A DNA stretch of 8,146 nucleotides. Source: Iamia sp052038315 (GTDB taxonomy: Bacteria > Actinomycetota > Acidimicrobiia > Acidimicrobiales > Iamiaceae). Numbering within the stretch: the stretch's first letter is position 1; every line of letters starts with the position of its first letter. Under the pieces are notes generated by a model, which was not told where the DNA came from, did no database searches, and was given only the letters and a program-made list of their open reading frames with translations. The position numbers and the translations under genes were made by a program. The stretch spans positions 1 through 8,146 of the forward strand of contig JBQGCF010000226.1 in the NCBI GenBank assembly GCA_052038315.1. Direction: 5' to 3'. Positions 6,944 through 8,146 of the stretch are shown here, piece by piece.

Positions 6944-8127
6944 TCGAGCGACCCGCCGTGGACGACGTCGAGCTCCGGGAGCTCGTCCCCCACGTCCTGA
7001 GCGTCCTCGTCCGTCGCGGCGCCGACTTCGCCACCGCCGAGGACGCGGTCCAGGAGGCGCTCGTCCGGTCGCTCTCGGCGTGGGCCGACCAGCGGCCGGC
7101 CGACCCCACCGCCTGGCTCGTCACCGTGGCGTGGCGGGTGTTCCTCGACCTGACCCGGTCGGAGAGCGCCCGCCGCGACCGCGAGGTCCGCTACGACGCC
7201 CAGCCGGCCACCGGCACCGTCCCGGGCGCCGACGACACGCTGAACCTCTACTTCCTCTGCGCCCACCCGGACCTGTCGCCCTCGTCGGCGGTGGCCCTCA
7301 CCCTCCGCGCCGTCGGCGGGCTGACCACCCGCCAGATCGCCCAGGCCCACCTGGTCCCCGAGGCGACCATGGCGCAGCGCATCAGCCGGGCCAAGCGGGT
7401 GGTGGCCCGGGCCGGCGTCGATCGCCCGGGGGACGTGGGCACGGTGATGCGGGTGCTGTACCTCGTGTTCAACGAGGGCTACTCGGGCGACGTCGACCTG
7501 GCCGCCGAGGCCCTCCGGCTCACCCGGCAGCTGGCCCCGCTGGTCGACGATCCCGAGGTCCTGGGCCTGCTCGCCCTGATGCTGCTCCACCACGCCCGGC
7601 GCGCCAGCCGGACCGGGCCCGACGGGAGCATCGTGCCGCTGGCGGAGCAGGACCGCGGCCGGTGGGACCGTGACCTGATCGCCGAGGGCATCACGATCCT
7701 GCAGGCGGCCCTGGCCCGCGACCGCCTCGGTCCGTACCAGGCCCAGGCCGCCATCGCCGCCCTCCACGCCGACGCCCTGCGGGTCGAGGAGACCGACTGG
7801 GTGCAGATCGTCGAGTGGTACGACGAGCTGCTGCGGTTCGCCGACACCCCGATCGTCCGGCTCAACCGGGCCGTCGCGGTGGGCGAGGCCGACGGTGCCC
7901 CGGCCGGGCTGGCGGCGCTGGCGGCGGTGCCCGACGACGTGCCCCGCCGGGCGGCCGTCGCCGCCCACCTCCACGAGCGCGACGGCGACCTCGAGCGGGC
8001 CGCCGCGCTGAACCCCGCGGCTCCCCGCACCCCCCCGCCCGTCGCCGAGCGGGCCCACCAGCCCCGCCAGGCCGCCCGGGTCAACCAGTTCCTGGCCCGG
8101 CATTCCACGGGGGTCGATGGCTCTTAG
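6940..8127 (+). CDS. ECF42-group RNA polymerase sigma factor with DUF6596/TPR-like C-terminal domain
   Basis: Sigma factor of 395 residues, about twice a minimal ECF and the normal length for ECF42. Region 2 spans about 11-80 (ATAEDAVQEALVRSLSAW, then PTAWLVTVAWRVFLDLTR). The linker signature DDTLNLYFLCAHPDLSP (98-114) leads into region 4 at about 115-160 (TTRQIAQAHLVPEATMAQRI, the DNA-binding helix-turn-helix). DUF6596 spans about 168-268 with LYLVFNEGYSG, LLALMLLHHARR and EQDRGRWD, followed by a TPR-like region (TDWVQIVEWYDELL, VRLNRAVAVGEADG). In this group the C-terminal extension is needed for activity and no classical anti-sigma factor is found; none is seen here. The GTG start at 6940 overlaps the DGPF stop; a second in-frame GTG at 6958 is a weaker alternative, and neither has a strong Shine-Dalgarno, consistent with coupling. 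The last 40 residues carry six prolines (359-375) where relatives usually have a TPR helix. The reading frame is intact across a seven-C run (8030-8036). Confidence 0.93.
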   Translation: MIERPAVDDVELRELVPHVLSVLVRRGADFATAEDAVQEALVRSLSAWADQRPADPTAWLVTVAWRVFLDLTRSESARRDREVRYDAQPATGTVPGADDTLNLYFLCAHPDLSPSSAVALTLRAVGGLTTRQIAQAHLVPEATMAQRISRAKRVVARAGVDRPGDVGTVMRVLYLVFNEGYSGDVDLAAEALRLTRQLAPLVDDPEVLGLLALMLLHHARRASRTGPDGSIVPLAEQDRGRWDRDLIAEGITILQAALARDRLGPYQAQAAIAALHADALRVEETDWVQIVEWYDELLRFADTPIVRLNRAVAVGEADGAPAGLAALAAVPDDVPRRAAVAAHLHERDGDLERAAALNPAAPRTPPPVAERAHQPRQAARVNQFLARHSTGVDGS

Positions 8128-8146
8128 GGGCATGGGCGCACGTCGT

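Overview
The window looks like very GC-rich actinobacterial chromosome: coding codons end mostly in G or C, open frames run unbroken on both strands, and the families fit that phylum. A cucumisin-like subtilase ending in DUF4214-type repeats suggests class Acidimicrobiia (Iamia/Ilumatobacter-like). That placement is an inference from family knowledge, not proven here. All genes are on the + strand and tightly packed, and there is no gene-free stretch of 300 bases.

Layout. (1) 33-446: a small alanine/glycine-rich protein, probably an integral membrane protein, of unknown function; its frame is open to the window edge, so the true start may lie outside. (2) 504-6428: a giant secreted serine protease of about 1974 residues. 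It has a signal peptide, an I9-type propeptide, an S8 catalytic domain with the complete Asp/His/Ser/Asn set and a PA insert, an Fn3-like domain, a large beta-rich region of unclear family, an Ig-like domain, six Ig-like repeats in strict A-B-A-B-A-B order, and a C-terminal DUF4214-type region. (3) 6429-6535: a short intergenic region with a perfect 15-bp inverted repeat and a good candidate ECF42-type promoter, TGTCGA - 17 nt - CGTC. (4) 6536-6943: a YCII/DGPF-family protein. (5) 6940-8127: an ECF42-group sigma factor with a DUF6596/TPR-like C-terminal extension, translationally coupled to the DGPF gene by a GTGA overlap.

How the genes work together. The protease is an exported surface or extracellular enzyme, apparently unrelated to the downstream pair. 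The DGPF gene and ECF42 sigma factor form a known two-gene regulatory module in which the sigma factor is expected to transcribe DGPF-type genes, and the candidate promoter suggests autoregulation. I found no convincing wholly new system. The points most worth checking are the promoter nested in the inverted repeat, the exact 564-bp two-domain duplication in the protease, and the role of its DUF4214 tail.
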